Counted from the stretch's first letter, positions 28,827-37,847 are shown. The stretch: DNA of 55,904 nt from Flavobacteriaceae bacterium (GCA_020435965.1 JAGQYS010000021.1:1-55904), one strand, 5' to 3'. Program-made: numbers and translations. The notes: generated by a model from the letters alone, not told the origin.

Positions 28827-28928
28827 GTGTTTATATTTATTGTTTTTTAACTGTTACATGCTGTTTGCTATCAATCTCTTTTAATTAATTAAGGTTTTTT
28901 AGCATGCTTGATTTATGATTTATAAAGT

Positions 28929-29771
28929 TTAAATTTTAGAGGGAATTATCAACAAAGGGATATTTAAATGAAACCCAATTTGGTTAATGGTTGATTTAAA
29001 AAACAAGTTTTCAAAAAACGAATGTTTATTATTTATCATTGCCAATAAATTGACACGTGCTTTTAATTGAAAATTAGTGATTGCTTCTGGTACATTTTGG
29101 TTTTTTACATCATGAAAAAGATGTGCTATGTTTTTAAAGTTGGTTTCTAGTATTGATTTGTTTTTTTCTTGATTACTGTTTAGTCCATTGCCAACAAAAA
29201 CATGTAAAATATTAATCCTTGAGATATGTTTTTGTGCAATATCAATAATTGGTTTTAAATGAGCTTCTTGGTATTCTATTTCATAATCTGTTGGAAATAA
29301 TATTTCGTGAGGCGTTTCAAAAGAAAAGTCATTTGGAACTGCCAATACAGGACACTTTGCATTTTTTATAACATGTATGGTGTTTGAACCAAACAACACA
29401 CCAGCGACTCCACTTGCGCCTTTAGTTCCCATAACTATAACATCCATTATGTTATTTGAGTACAGATCATCAATCTCTGAAATAAGGCTATTAAAAGATG
29501 AGATTTGTGAGAATGTATGCTTAGGATTATTGAATTCTGAGGTTATTTTTTTTTGCAGCTCCTCTAATTTATGTTTTGATGTTTCCTTAACAGCATCCAT
29601 TGCTCTAAGTTGCGCAGTGCTTGACTGCATATATTCAAATTGGTATATGATTGGTGTATAGGTGTTTAATAATATGAAAGCGCATTCTTGGTCTTTAAAT
29701 AATTGAAGTGCATATTTTATGGCATTCCAAGAATTTTCTGAAAAATCGGTTGGTAGCAATATTTTTTTCAT
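28929..29771 (-). CDS. Universal stress protein, tandem UspA domains (second)
   Basis: 280 residues, two Usp folds: KILLPTDFSENSWNAIKYAL at the N-terminus, ATP motif GTKGASGVAGVLFGSNT, and a second fold starting ILFPTDYEIEYQEAH without the motif. The start lies 25 bp from the stop of the third Usp gene, so both likely share the code B promoter at 30672-30714. Paralogue of its three neighbours, diverged enough that the copies are old duplications. Confidence 0.93.
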   Translation of the reverse strand: MKKILLPTDFSENSWNAIKYALQLFKDQECAFILLNTYTPIIYQFEYMQSSTAQLRAMDAVKETSKHKLEELQKKITSEFNNPKHTFSQISSFNSLISEIDDLYSNNIMDVIVMGTKGASGVAGVLFGSNTIHVIKNAKCPVLAVPNDFSFETPHEILFPTDYEIEYQEAHLKPIIDIAQKHISRINILHVFVGNGLNSNQEKNKSILETNFKNIAHLFHDVKNQNVPEAITNFQLKARVNLLAMINNKHSFFENLFFKSTINQIGFHLNIPLLIIPSKI

Positions 29772-29796
29772 AGTGATTAAGTTTTAAGTAAAACAG

Positions 29797-30645
29797 TTAA
29801 GAGCGTCTTATGTTTTGCAATGTTAAAAATGGAATATCTATATGCAAGCTTATTTTGTCTATAGTAGATTGAAATAAGATGCTTTCTAAAAACGATTGTC
29901 TCGTATTTACCAATACTAACATATCAATTTTATTTTCTCGTATGTATTTATATATGGCATTAGAAATACTTTTGCCTTTAATAGTTTTAAAATTAATAGA
30001 GTTTTTGCTCAAAGTTTCCTTTATGAATTTTTGATTGTCTTCCTGTCTTAACGATAGTTTTTTGCTATTTGAGATGTACAGCAAATCAATTATTGCTCTA
30101 TAAGAAAAAGCCATTTCACATAGTAATTTAAGCTCTCTTCGCTTGTAAGGAATCATATAATCGGTAGGAAATAAAATGTGTTTTGGTTGTGTATATTTAT
30201 AGCCAGCAAGAATTGCCAAAACAGGGCATTGTACATATTTTAAAATCTGTAGTGTATGGCTGCCAAAAGTTAATTTTCTATCGTCGGTTTTGCCACGCGT
30301 TCCCATAACGATAATGTCTATGTTTTCGTCATCTACAATTTTGTCTGCTTCGTCCATAAGCATATTATTTGCAGATATTATATGGTACGTATGCCTTGGA
30401 TTTGGCGAAATTTCATTTATCTTTTTTAAGGTTTTTTCCAGTTGTACTTGAGATTTATCCCTTATAATTTTTGTGACTTTATCCAATGGTTCACTTTCTA
30501 AAAGAGAAGTATCAGTATAAATTTCGTCTTGGTATGCATGCATTATAAAAAACTCGCTTCTTTCATATTTAAACAACTCCAAAGCGTATTTTAAGGCATT
30601 CATTGCATTATCCGAAAAATCTGTAGGGACTAATATTTTTCTCAT
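29797..30645 (-). CDS. Universal stress protein, tandem UspA domains (third)
   Basis: 282 residues. The first fold starts KILVPTDFSDNAMNALKYAL; ATP motif GTRGKTDDRKLTFGSHT; the second fold starts ILFPTDYMIPYKRRELK. It is the first gene of a two-gene Usp transcript with a code B promoter at 30672-30714. The different loop (KTDDRK) within the nucleotide motif separates it from the other three copies. Confidence 0.93.
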   Translation of the reverse strand: MRKILVPTDFSDNAMNALKYALELFKYERSEFFIMHAYQDEIYTDTSLLESEPLDKVTKIIRDKSQVQLEKTLKKINEISPNPRHTYHIISANNMLMDEADKIVDDENIDIIVMGTRGKTDDRKLTFGSHTLQILKYVQCPVLAILAGYKYTQPKHILFPTDYMIPYKRRELKLLCEMAFSYRAIIDLLYISNSKKLSLRQEDNQKFIKETLSKNSINFKTIKGKSISNAIYKYIRENKIDMLVLVNTRQSFLESILFQSTIDKISLHIDIPFLTLQNIRRS

Positions 30646-30671
30646 GGCTATTCATTTTTTTATTGGACGCT

Positions 30672-30714
30672 TAAAAGTACTATTGGTAATTGATGTGAAC
30701 TATGATATATATCA
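30672..30714 (-). promoter_or_regulatory. Code B promoter of the third and second Usp genes
   Basis: Box TGATATATATCA at 30703-30714, a perfect palindrome. The minus-strand -7 element TACTTTTA starts at 30679, 29.5 bp from the box centre. Confidence 0.8.
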
Positions 30715-30742
30715 ATTACAAATAATTTTATGCTTTTTCAAG

Positions 30743-31594
30743 CTAAAGAGGTTGTTCGTGTACTACTAAAAATGGCACATCAGTATGGTAGCTTATTTCC
30801 TCAACGGTAGGCATAAACAAAATTCGTTGAAAGTAGTTTAGGTTTTTTGCCACCATAGCAATCATATCAATGTCTCTGCTCTCTACAAAGCATTGTACAG
30901 CATCTTCAATGTTATCATTGGTTAAAAAATGAAAACTACAATCATTGTTCATAAAATAATCTTGTAATAACTCTTTGTATTTTTGTTGATCTATGTTTAG
31001 GTCTTCCTTTTTTTTGCTAATGTGCAGAATTCTTAAAAATGAATTGAATTCTTCTAAAACCTCTGAAATTGGCTGTAAAGTCTGAATCTGGTAAGAGATG
31101 GATAAATCTGTAGGAAATGCTATTTCGCCTATGTTGTTAAATTTTGCATTTTCTGGTACTACAAGTGTTGTACAGGGTACTTTGGTAATTACATCAGCTG
31201 TATTGCTGCCTATTATAAATTTTTTTAGACCAGAAGCACCTTTGGTTCCCATAACAATCATATCTATGTTTTTTTCTTGAACCTGATTTCTAATGGATTC
31301 AATAAAAAAGTTATAATCTGTAATGGTGTAAAATTTATGATTATCGTTTTGAGGAAATTCCTCAGAAATTCGTTTCAGAAGCTTGCGGAGTTGTTTTTTA
31401 GAAGGTTTAATGTAAATTTCTTCTATTGCTTCAGATGAAGCAATAAAAGGAGAGTCTATGACTGACAGATTATTCAATTTAATAACATGTAACATATAGA
31501 AATGACAGTTGGAATTTTCAAAGAAATTGAGAGCATATTGTATGGCATTCCAAGAATTGTCTGAAAAATCAGTTGGTAATAATATTGACTTCAT
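30743..31594 (-). CDS. Universal stress protein, tandem UspA domains (fourth)
   Basis: 283 residues, two Usp folds: SILLPTDFSDNSWNAIQYAL, ATP motif GTKGASGLKKFIIGSNT, then a second fold from IAFPTDLSISYQIQT. It has its own code B promoter with a consensus -7 element. It directly follows the receiver-Crp regulator gene in genome order (31685), which supports a regulator-target link. Confidence 0.93.
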   Translation of the reverse strand: MKSILLPTDFSDNSWNAIQYALNFFENSNCHFYMLHVIKLNNLSVIDSPFIASSEAIEEIYIKPSKKQLRKLLKRISEEFPQNDNHKFYTITDYNFFIESIRNQVQEKNIDMIVMGTKGASGLKKFIIGSNTADVITKVPCTTLVVPENAKFNNIGEIAFPTDLSISYQIQTLQPISEVLEEFNSFLRILHISKKKEDLNIDQQKYKELLQDYFMNNDCSFHFLTNDNIEDAVQCFVESRDIDMIAMVAKNLNYFQRILFMPTVEEISYHTDVPFLVVHEQPL

Positions 31595-31615
31595 TTTATT
31601 CCCTCTTTATTGCTA

Positions 31616-31658
31616 CAAATGTATAGTTAAGAGGTTTTGCACAAAATGATATTCGTCA
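31616..31658 (-). promoter_or_regulatory. Code B promoter of the fourth Usp gene
   Basis: Box TGATATTCGTCA at 31647-31658, one mismatch in the right half. The minus-strand -7 element TACATTTG, a perfect consensus, starts at 31623, 29.5 bp from the box centre. Confidence 0.75.
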
Positions 31659-31684
31659 TATTGCCTTTAAAGAGAGAGAAAAAC

Positions 31685-32731
31685 TTAGTAGATATCTTTG
31701 AGTTTTTGCAGGTCTAAAATTTTAATATTTCTGCCTTCTATGGTAATTAGACCTTGTTTTTTTAAGTCAGACATGGTTCTAATCAATGTTTCGGTTGCTA
31801 TTCCTGCTACACTTGCTAAATCATTTCGCGAAATTTTTATGGGATCTTCTGGTTTTCGGTTTAGTTTTTCAGCAAATTTTATAATTGTCAATGCTGTTTT
31901 TTTGTTTACCGAACCGTAAGCCATTTGCAATAATTGGTCTTTAACATTGCTGAGATCATTGGTTAGCAGTTGTATGAGTTCTATTGTTACTTTATGGTTG
32001 GTGTCCAATATGTTTTTAAGGTCATTTTTTAAAATACCAACTATTTCTGAATTTTTAATAGCTGTTGCTGTGTCTTGATAAGGTATGTTCTCGGTAAAAG
32101 ATAAATAGCCAAATAAATCATCTTCTTTATATAGGCCAGTGGTAAGCTCTTTGCCATGTTCGTCAAGTTTATGGCACTTAACAACCCCTTTTGTTATTAA
32201 ATAAATATAGTTGGAGTGCTCGCCTTCTTTGTAAATAATATCATCTTGATGAAATTTAAAGAGTTCACCATTATCGCTTATGTAATTTTTAAGATCATTT
32301 AAGTTTTTAAATTCGAAATCACTATTATTGTTTTTTGTTATTTCGCGTTCATCTTTTAAGATGGCTGCCTTTGCCAAACGACTTTCTATGGCACTAACGA
32401 GGTCGTCTTCAGTAAAAGGTTTTGTAATATAATCGTCTGCACCTAAATTCATGCCTTTTCTTATGTCTTGATGCTCGGTTTTTGCTGATAGAAAAATGAA
32501 GGGAATATGTTTTGTATCTCTATTTTTTGACAAAGCTTGAAGCACGCCATAACCATCTAATTCTGGCATCATAATATCACATACAATAATATCTGGTAGT
32601 ATTTGCTTTGCTTTTTCGAGACCTATTTTTCCATTTGAAGCTGAAATTACTTTATAGTTGGAAAGTTCTAATAATTCGGCAGTATTTTCTCTTAAAACTG
32701 TATCGTCCTCAATTAATAAAATGGTTTTCAT
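31685..32731 (-). CDS. Response regulator fused to a Crp/Fnr transcription factor
   Basis: 348 residues. Receiver domain at 1-120: acidic pocket E8-D9-D10, phosphoacceptor D52 (CDIMMPELDGYG), S82 and K104 (DYITKPF). Cyclic-nucleotide-binding-like domain about 150-265 (DIIYKEGEHSNYIYLITKGV). Crp-type helix-turn-helix at the end, with recognition helix GIATETLIRTMSDL from residue 310. It keeps the Glu and Arg of FNR (T-E-T-L-I-R), lacks CRP's extra Arg, and has Ile where FNR has Ser. The ATG overlaps the kinase stop by 1 nt (TAATG), so phosphorylation by that kinase is expected. Best candidate reader of the code B boxes (inference). Confidence 0.92.
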   Translation of the reverse strand: MKTILLIEDDTVLRENTAELLELSNYKVISASNGKIGLEKAKQILPDIIVCDIMMPELDGYGVLQALSKNRDTKHIPFIFLSAKTEHQDIRKGMNLGADDYITKPFTEDDLVSAIESRLAKAAILKDEREITKNNNSDFEFKNLNDLKNYISDNGELFKFHQDDIIYKEGEHSNYIYLITKGVVKCHKLDEHGKELTTGLYKEDDLFGYLSFTENIPYQDTATAIKNSEIVGILKNDLKNILDTNHKVTIELIQLLTNDLSNVKDQLLQMAYGSVNKKTALTIIKFAEKLNRKPEDPIKISRNDLASVAGIATETLIRTMSDLKKQGLITIEGRNIKILDLQKLKDIY

Positions 32732-34611
32732 TATTCTGCTGTATTAGGAATTTCTATTGTGAAAGCAGATCCTTTGTTTTCTGTGCTTTCAAAATATATT
32801 TCACCTTTCAGGTTGTTTATGTGGTCTTTAGCAATATTCAGTCCAATACCAGTGCCTTGTGTCAATACCGCATTTTCTGCTCTAAAGTAACGATTGAATA
32901 TATTTTTTTGATCTTTTAACGGAATGCCAATGCCTTGGTCTATTACTTTGAAAATTGTAAACTCTTTTGTCTGGGTTACATCAATATCTATGGCTGTGTT
33001 TTCTTTAGAATACTTTATCGCATTTTGAAGTAAATTTGATAATGCTAGTTCAATGATTTTTTCATCTTGATACAGAGAAAGATCATCAATATTATCTGGA
33101 TAATTAATATGTTGTCCTTCTTTTAGAAGCATATTTGCGTTATATATAACTTCGTTGATAACTTTACTGACTTTAAATGTACTGAATTTGTAATTATATT
33201 TTCCTTTATCTAACCGCTCAATTGATAAAAAGTCGGTAAGTATATTGTTTAGGTGGTGTACTTCATCTGTAATGGTTTTAATATGTTTGTCACGTTTTTC
33301 TTGCTGGTCTTCTTTTGTGTATTTACTTAGCAACATGGTTGATGTTAATATGCCGCTTAAAGGGGTTTTAAATTCATGAGATACTAACGAAAGAAATTTT
33401 GTTTTCAGTTCATTAAGATCTTTCTCGGCAACCAATGCAGTTTTTAGCTCTTCTGTGCGTTTTGCTACAGTTTTTTCAAGTTTTTTGGTGTAGTTTTTTT
33501 GTTCTGTAATGTCTAAAATAATGGCAACGTAAACATCTTTATCTCCTAATGTTGAGCGTTGTATGTGAACATTTACGGGGTAAGTGCTTCCAGATTTACG
33601 TTGGTGCACAGTTTCAAACTCTATTTTTTCTACATTATCGTTATCAAGTAATGCTAGTTCTTTTCTAAATTGTAACTCTGAAAATTTGGGTTTAATATCA
33701 ATAGGAGTCATTTTTTTTAGAGCTTCTAGCGTATATCCAATATTTTTTTGAGCACCATAATTTACATTTATAAATTTTAAGGTTTTTGCATCAAAAACAT
33801 AGATTTCATTTAAAGATTCGTCAAAAATTTTTGCAAGGTGGATTTTTTCTTCTTCTGTAATTTTTTTATCGGTAATATCGCTGAGTATTCCAATGTAGTT
33901 TGTTATGATTCCTTTATTGTTTATTATAGGTGTTATGTGTAAATCATTCCAAAAAAGAGTTCCATCTTTTTTGTAATTTCTAAGTGTTACCTGGCAACTC
34001 TCACCTTTCTCAATGGCATTTTTGAGTTTGTTTATGGCTTCCTGTTCTCTATCGTCTTTTTGTAAAAACCTACAATTCTTATGTAATATCTCTTCTTTAG
34101 AGTAGCCAGTAAGTTTTTGAAAAGCTGGGTTGCAATATATAATTGGATTATCTGGTTTTAAAGCATCGGTTATAACAATGCCATTACTAGCAGATTTTAA
34201 TGCTTTTTTCTTTAGCATTAACCTGTTTTTTACCATCTTTTTTTCAGAAAGATCATCAATCAAAGCCATTGTGTAGTGCTTTTTATAGATATAAAAGGGG
34301 TTCAGTTCAATTTTTGCAGGGAAAGTATTGCCGCTTTTTTTAAGACCATAAATCTCCATGGTTTGTTCGCCCATTTTGCGACGTTTTCCTTCTTTTATAA
34401 AATTTTCAACATGAGAGTCGTGATTTGCATGGTAATGTCTAGGTATAAGAATATTTAAATGCTTACCGATTAATTCCTTTTTTGAATAACCAAAAATTTT
34501 GGTAGTAGATTTGTTGACTTCTATAATAACTTGATGTTCATCAACAATAATAACACCTTGAGAAATAGTTTCTAATAGAATATTAAAAATCTCTTGGTCT
34601 TGTTTAAACAT
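32731..34611 (-). CDS. PAS-domain sensor histidine kinase
   Basis: 626 residues, no membrane segment, so a cytoplasmic sensor. Three PAS domains: about 10-120 (TISQGVIIVDEHQVIIEVN), 135-250 (ASNGIVITDA, with NPAFQKLTGYSKEEILHKNC), and 265-385 (YVFDAKTLKFINVNYGAQKN). The second PAS has a LOV-like context, NCRFLQKDD, which in LOV photoreceptors holds the flavin-binding cysteine. Then coiled coil, H-box SLVSHEFKTPLSG, and ATPase motifs DQGIGIP and GTGIGLNIAKDHI. The ATG at 34611 is preferred over a GTG at 34620. Co-transcribed with the receiver-Crp regulator. No code B box faces it. Confidence 0.9.
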   Translation of the reverse strand: MFKQDQEIFNILLETISQGVIIVDEHQVIIEVNKSTTKIFGYSKKELIGKHLNILIPRHYHANHDSHVENFIKEGKRRKMGEQTMEIYGLKKSGNTFPAKIELNPFYIYKKHYTMALIDDLSEKKMVKNRLMLKKKALKSASNGIVITDALKPDNPIIYCNPAFQKLTGYSKEEILHKNCRFLQKDDREQEAINKLKNAIEKGESCQVTLRNYKKDGTLFWNDLHITPIINNKGIITNYIGILSDITDKKITEEEKIHLAKIFDESLNEIYVFDAKTLKFINVNYGAQKNIGYTLEALKKMTPIDIKPKFSELQFRKELALLDNDNVEKIEFETVHQRKSGSTYPVNVHIQRSTLGDKDVYVAIILDITEQKNYTKKLEKTVAKRTEELKTALVAEKDLNELKTKFLSLVSHEFKTPLSGILTSTMLLSKYTKEDQQEKRDKHIKTITDEVHHLNNILTDFLSIERLDKGKYNYKFSTFKVSKVINEVIYNANMLLKEGQHINYPDNIDDLSLYQDEKIIELALSNLLQNAIKYSKENTAIDIDVTQTKEFTIFKVIDQGIGIPLKDQKNIFNRYFRAENAVLTQGTGIGLNIAKDHINNLKGEIYFESTENKGSAFTIEIPNTAE

Positions 34612-34698
34612 TTTTATCACATTTAATGAAGCATAAAGATACTAAAGTTATAAGTTTAATGCTATTTGTTGTAATAACTTTAGCATTATAAACAGAAC

Positions 34699-34741
34699 TG
34701 ATTTATATCATAATTAAATTAAGAATAAGTGGTTATTTTTA
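34699..34741 (+). promoter_or_regulatory. Code B promoter of the 34762 gene
   Basis: Box TGATTTATATCA at 34699-34710. The plus-strand -7 element TATTTTTA starts at 34734, 29.5 bp from the box centre. This shows that translation cannot begin at a possible upstream start at 34729, which lies before the -7 element. Confidence 0.75.
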
Positions 34742-34761
34742 TAAAGTTTAATTATTTTAAA

Positions 34762-35178
34762 ATGGATAAAGAAAAAGAATTAGCTCTAAAATTTTATCAA
34801 AACTTGGGTAAATTGTTTTATGCTATAGCATTTATAGATAATAGTGTAAGAGCAGAAGAACTTGACAAGTTAAAAGAAATGGTTAAGAAAGAATGGCTAA
34901 CAACCAATCTTATACACGATGATTTAAAACTAAATGCCGAACATTCCATTATTAATACATTTAGATGGCTAGATGATGATAATGATTATGATGCCGAAAC
35001 TTGTTATACTAGTTTTTTGGCTTTTAAAAGAAAAAATGAATCGTTATTTACAAATGATATAAACAAACTTATTATAAAAACAGCTAGAGCTATAGCTGCG
35101 TCTTTTTCTAAAGTAAATAAATCGGAGCTAATGTTACTAGCTAAACTTGATATTGAACTAAAAAAAACAAGATTATGA
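34762..35178 (+). CDS. Helical hypothetical protein, TerB-like in layout
   Basis: 138 residues starting MDKEKELALKFYQNLGKLFY. All-helical, acidic, no signal peptide, with FIDNSVRAEELDKLKEMVKKEW and DINKLIIKTARAIAASFSKV. Its length and helix pattern recall TerB-like proteins, but I cannot confirm this. The start is fixed by the promoter: the ATG at 34762 lies about 17 bp after the predicted start of transcription. The stop overlaps the next ATG by 4 nt, so it is translationally coupled with the DUF302 gene. Confidence 0.75.
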   Translation: MDKEKELALKFYQNLGKLFYAIAFIDNSVRAEELDKLKEMVKKEWLTTNLIHDDLKLNAEHSIINTFRWLDDDNDYDAETCYTSFLAFKRKNESLFTNDINKLIIKTARAIAASFSKVNKSELMLLAKLDIELKKTRL

Positions 35179-35561
35179 AATATTATTTTACAACTACTAC
35201 GAACGGAAGTTTTAATGACATTGAGGAAAAGGTCATCGCATTATTAAAAAAAGAAAACTTTGGGGTGCTTACGGAAATAGATATTCAACAAACCTTAAAA
35301 AAGAAACTTGATGTTGATTTTAAAAAATATAAAATTTTAGGGGCTTGCAATCCGCCTTTCGCATATAAAGCATTGCAAGCCGAAGATAAAATTGGCACCA
35401 TGTTACCTTGTAATGTGATAATTCAAGAGCTTTCACCAAACCAAATTGAAGTTTCAGCTATTAACCCTTTAGTATCAATGCAAGCTGTAAATAATGAAGC
35501 ATTAAAGGATGTTGCAAAGGAAGTTAGCGACAGGCTGGAAAACGTTATAAAATCATGCTGA
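35175..35561 (+). CDS. DUF302 domain protein
   Basis: 128 residues, one DUF302 domain: SFNDIEEKVIALLKKENFGV, then TEIDIQQTLKKKLDVDFKKYK, ILGACNPPFAYKALQAED and LPCNVIIQEL. The family is a small alpha/beta fold of unknown function common beside sulfur, oxygen or metal stress genes; its conserved Cys in GACNP is present. Coupled to the upstream helical protein by an ATGA overlap. Confidence 0.88.
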   Translation: MKYYFTTTTNGSFNDIEEKVIALLKKENFGVLTEIDIQQTLKKKLDVDFKKYKILGACNPPFAYKALQAEDKIGTMLPCNVIIQELSPNQIEVSAINPLVSMQAVNNEALKDVAKEVSDRLENVIKSC

Positions 35562-35576
35562 TTTGAAATTCCTTTA

Positions 35577-35619
35577 TGATGAATATCATTTTATAAGAAC
35601 ACTTTCAACCTTATTTTTA
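35577..35619 (+). promoter_or_regulatory. Code B promoter of the WG-repeat protein operon
   Basis: Box TGATGAATATCA at 35577-35588. The -7 element TATTTTTA starts at 35612, 29.5 bp from the box centre. Confidence 0.75.
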
Positions 35620-35645
35620 AGTTCTAATCGTAAAATAATATAATC

Positions 35646-36260
35646 ATGAAAAAAGCAGTAATATTATTCGTAGCAATATTGCTATTTCCAGCTTTTGGAA
35701 GTTCGCAAATTATTGAAAACCTAGACTACATTTCACCGTTTAACGAGGGTGTTTCAGCCATTAAGAAAAATAACCAATGGGCTTTTATAAATAATGATGG
35801 AGACATTGTTGTAAACTTTAGAGATGATTTGGTGACTACTAAATCAGATGATGGTAATTATCCTATTTTCAAAAAAGGAAGATGCCTGATTGTAAATATA
35901 AAAGAAGGTATTTCATATTTTGGATATATAAACATTTCTGGCGAAACAGTTATTGAACCTAGATTTTTAAATGCAACAAACTTTAATAATAATGGAGCTA
36001 TTGCATTAGAGTTTACAAAAGAAGAAATTGGCAAAAACACAGCCTTAGGGAAAAGCATAGTAAATTACAGGTATTTTGAAGTTGTCATTGATACAGATGG
36101 TAAAGTAAAAAATTACTTAAACCCAAAAGGTGTCAATGTTGTTTTAGATAAAAAATTTCTTAGAGAGCCTCCAAAGTTTATGTCTAAGCAAATCTCAGAA
36201 AATTTAGTCGCTATTAAAAATGAAAATGGAAAGTGGTCTCTAAAAAAGATAATTGAGTAG
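35646..36260 (+). CDS. Secreted WG-repeat protein
   Basis: 204 residues with signal peptide (MKKAVILFVAILLFPAFGSSQ). WG/KWG repeats: ISPFNEGVSAIKKNNQWAFI, GRCLIVNIKEGISYFGYIN and a final VAIKNENGKWSLKKI. Such repeats form small envelope beta structures, function unknown. It is first after a code B promoter and is followed at close range by the 71-residue, ArsC-like, DnaJ, CbpM and MscS genes, which may form one long transcript. Confidence 0.8.
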   Translation: MKKAVILFVAILLFPAFGSSQIIENLDYISPFNEGVSAIKKNNQWAFINNDGDIVVNFRDDLVTTKSDDGNYPIFKKGRCLIVNIKEGISYFGYINISGETVIEPRFLNATNFNNNGAIALEFTKEEIGKNTALGKSIVNYRYFEVVIDTDGKVKNYLNPKGVNVVLDKKFLREPPKFMSKQISENLVAIKNENGKWSLKKIIE

Positions 36261-36359
36261 CGAGCCCAAAATATTTTGCTTAGTGTGGTTTTTAACTTAA
36301 GTAATAATATTTTAGAAAGTGAAAACCATAGTATATCTGAAAATATAATTAACATATCT

Positions 36360-36575
36360 ATGAAAACCCTTAAAGAGATACAAAGTCAGATAATTAAGTT
36401 AACAACAAATATTGAGACAAATTATCCTGAATTGTATAAAATGTTAGATGAAAATCCAATTACCATACCATCCAAAATTCATCCTGATATGAATATTGAA
36501 ATTATGGAAGATTATCTAGAAAGCCTTAAGCAATTATTAAAACATTATTTAGAAACACATAATTCAAAAGAATAG
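36360..36575 (+). CDS. Small hypothetical protein, 71 residues
   Basis: Starts MKTLKEIQSQIIKLTTNIET; helical, acidic, with a central PITIPSKIHPDMNIE and the end LKQLLKHYLETHNSKE. I chose the ATG at 36360; the frame is open further upstream (36276), but that part looks like leader sequence. It lies 6 bp before the ArsC-like gene, so both are likely one unit. No known family. Confidence 0.65.
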   Translation: MKTLKEIQSQIIKLTTNIETNYPELYKMLDENPITIPSKIHPDMNIEIMEDYLESLKQLLKHYLETHNSKE

Positions 36576-36581
36576 TTTATC

Positions 36582-36947
36582 ATGGGAGAAATTGCTACAT
36601 CAAATAGACAAATTACTTTGTTTTATAACTCAAATTCAAGAAGAGCTAAACAAACATTGGCTTATGCTAAAGCAGAAGGACTACCAATACTAGAAGTTGA
36701 TATTACTAAATCCACACTTACTGGAACTCAAATTGCAGAACTTGCCGATAGATTAAAAATAGAAATTAAAGACTTGGTAAATCAAGAACACCCAACTTAT
36801 ATGCAAAAATTCGAGCATCATGAACTATCTGAAACAGATTGGATAAAAATGATTCAGCATAATCCAGACATAATGAAACAACCTATAGCTTTAAGAGGTG
36901 AAATAACAATTTTAGTAGAAAGTCCAACAGATATTATTAAAATATAA
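36582..36947 (+). CDS. ArsC/Spx-like thioredoxin-fold protein lacking the catalytic cysteine
   Basis: 121 residues. The ArsC/Spx fold pattern is visible: ITLFYNSNSRRAKQTLAYAK, then EVDITKSTLTGTQIAELADR and the C-terminal NPDIMKQPIALRG, equivalent to the family's P-x-L-x-x-RPI segment. The active-site Cys that normally follows the first strand is absent (YNSNSRR), and the protein has no cysteine at all. It cannot be an arsenate reductase; a structural or regulatory role as in cysteine-less Spx relatives is possible. It lies 6 bp after the 71-residue gene and 6 bp before dnaJ. Confidence 0.75.
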   Translation: MGEIATSNRQITLFYNSNSRRAKQTLAYAKAEGLPILEVDITKSTLTGTQIAELADRLKIEIKDLVNQEHPTYMQKFEHHELSETDWIKMIQHNPDIMKQPIALRGEITILVESPTDIIKI

Positions 36948-36953
36948 ATAGCA

Positions 36954-37847
36954 ATGGCATTTATAGATTATTATAAAATATTGGGTGTGCCCAAAAAAGC
37001 TAGCGAAAAAGATATAAAAAAAGCCTATCGGAAATTGGCTCGTAAATATCATCCAGACTTGAATCCAAATGATAAAGAAGCCGAAAGAAAATTTAAGCAA
37101 GTTAACGAAGCCAATGAAGTATTGAGCAATCCTGAAAACAGAAAAAAGTATGACCAATATGGCGAACATTGGCAAAATGCTGAAGCTTACGAAAAAGCCA
37201 AACAACAGCAGCAGCAATATTCGCAACAATATAGCACTCAAGGCGATTTTGAAGGATACTCTGAGAAAGATTTTTCAGATTTTTTTGAATCTATGTTCGG
37301 TGGCAGGTCATCACGAACACAAGGCAGACAAGCTAAATTTAGAGGACAGGATTTTAATGCCCAATTACAGCTCGACCTTAAAGATGTTTACACTACCCAT
37401 AAACGCACCTTAACTGTAAATAATAAAAGCATTCGCATTACCATTCCTGCTGGAGTAGAGAATGGTCAAGTTATTAAAATAAAAGGACATGGAGGTAAAG
37501 GCATCAATGGAGGACCAAATGGCGATTTGTACATTCAGTTTTCAATAGTTAACTCAACACCATTTAAAAGAGATGGCGATAATTTATATACTTCGGTAGA
37601 TTTAGATCTATATAAAGCCCTCTTGGGTGGAGAGATTACTGTAAACACCTTTGATGGAAAAGTAAAATTGACCGTAAAACCAGAAACCCAAAACGGAACA
37701 AAAGTAAAACTTAAAAGCAAAGGCTTTCCAGTATATAAAAAACAAGGACAGTTTGGCGATTTGTATGTTACTTATAATATTAAGGTACCAACAAACCTTT
37801 CAGCCAAAGAAAAAGAACTCTTTACAGAATTAGCAAAATTGAGATAG
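36954..37847 (+). CDS. DnaJ-family co-chaperone, CbpA type
   Basis: 297 residues. J-domain at 4-70 with the HPD motif ([12 protein letters not shown]), a Gln/Gly linker with [13 protein letters not shown], and two C-terminal substrate-binding beta domains ([40 protein letters not shown]). There is no zinc-finger, which marks the CbpA class. It would stimulate DnaK. The following MerR-like gene starts 1 bp after its stop, the typical cbpA-cbpM pair. Confidence 0.95.
   Translation: MAFIDYYKILGVPKKASEKDIKKAYRKLARKYHPDLNPNDKEAERKFKQVNEANEVLSNPENRKKYDQYGEHWQNAEAYEKAKQQQQQYSQQYSTQGDFEGYSEKDFSDFFESMFGGRSSRTQGRQAKFRGQDFNAQLQLDLKDVYTTHKRTLTVNNKSIRITIPAGVENGQVIKIKGHGGKGINGGPNGDLYIQFSIVNSTPFKRDGDNLYTSVDLDLYKALLGGEITVNTFDGKVKLTVKPETQNGTKVKLKSKGFPVYKKQGQFGDLYVTYNIKVPTNLSAKEKELFTELAKLR

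Noticed and set aside
28838..28873. Code B promoter of the first Usp gene
   Set aside because: TGTTTGCTATCA has only one good half-site and the nearest -7-like sequence is off by 1 bp and mismatched; not listed as a promoter.
34634..34704. Leftward use of the 34699 box for the histidine kinase
   Set aside because: No TAnnTTT element lies 29.5 bp to the left. -7-like sequences near 34641 and 34650 have no box at the right distance.
34729..34761. Longer start of the 34762 protein
   Set aside because: That start precedes the -7 element at 34734, so it would not be transcribed from the code B promoter.
36276..36359. N-terminal extension of the 71-residue protein
   Set aside because: Codons there look like leader sequence and the ATG at 36360 gives a compact protein beginning MKTLKEI.
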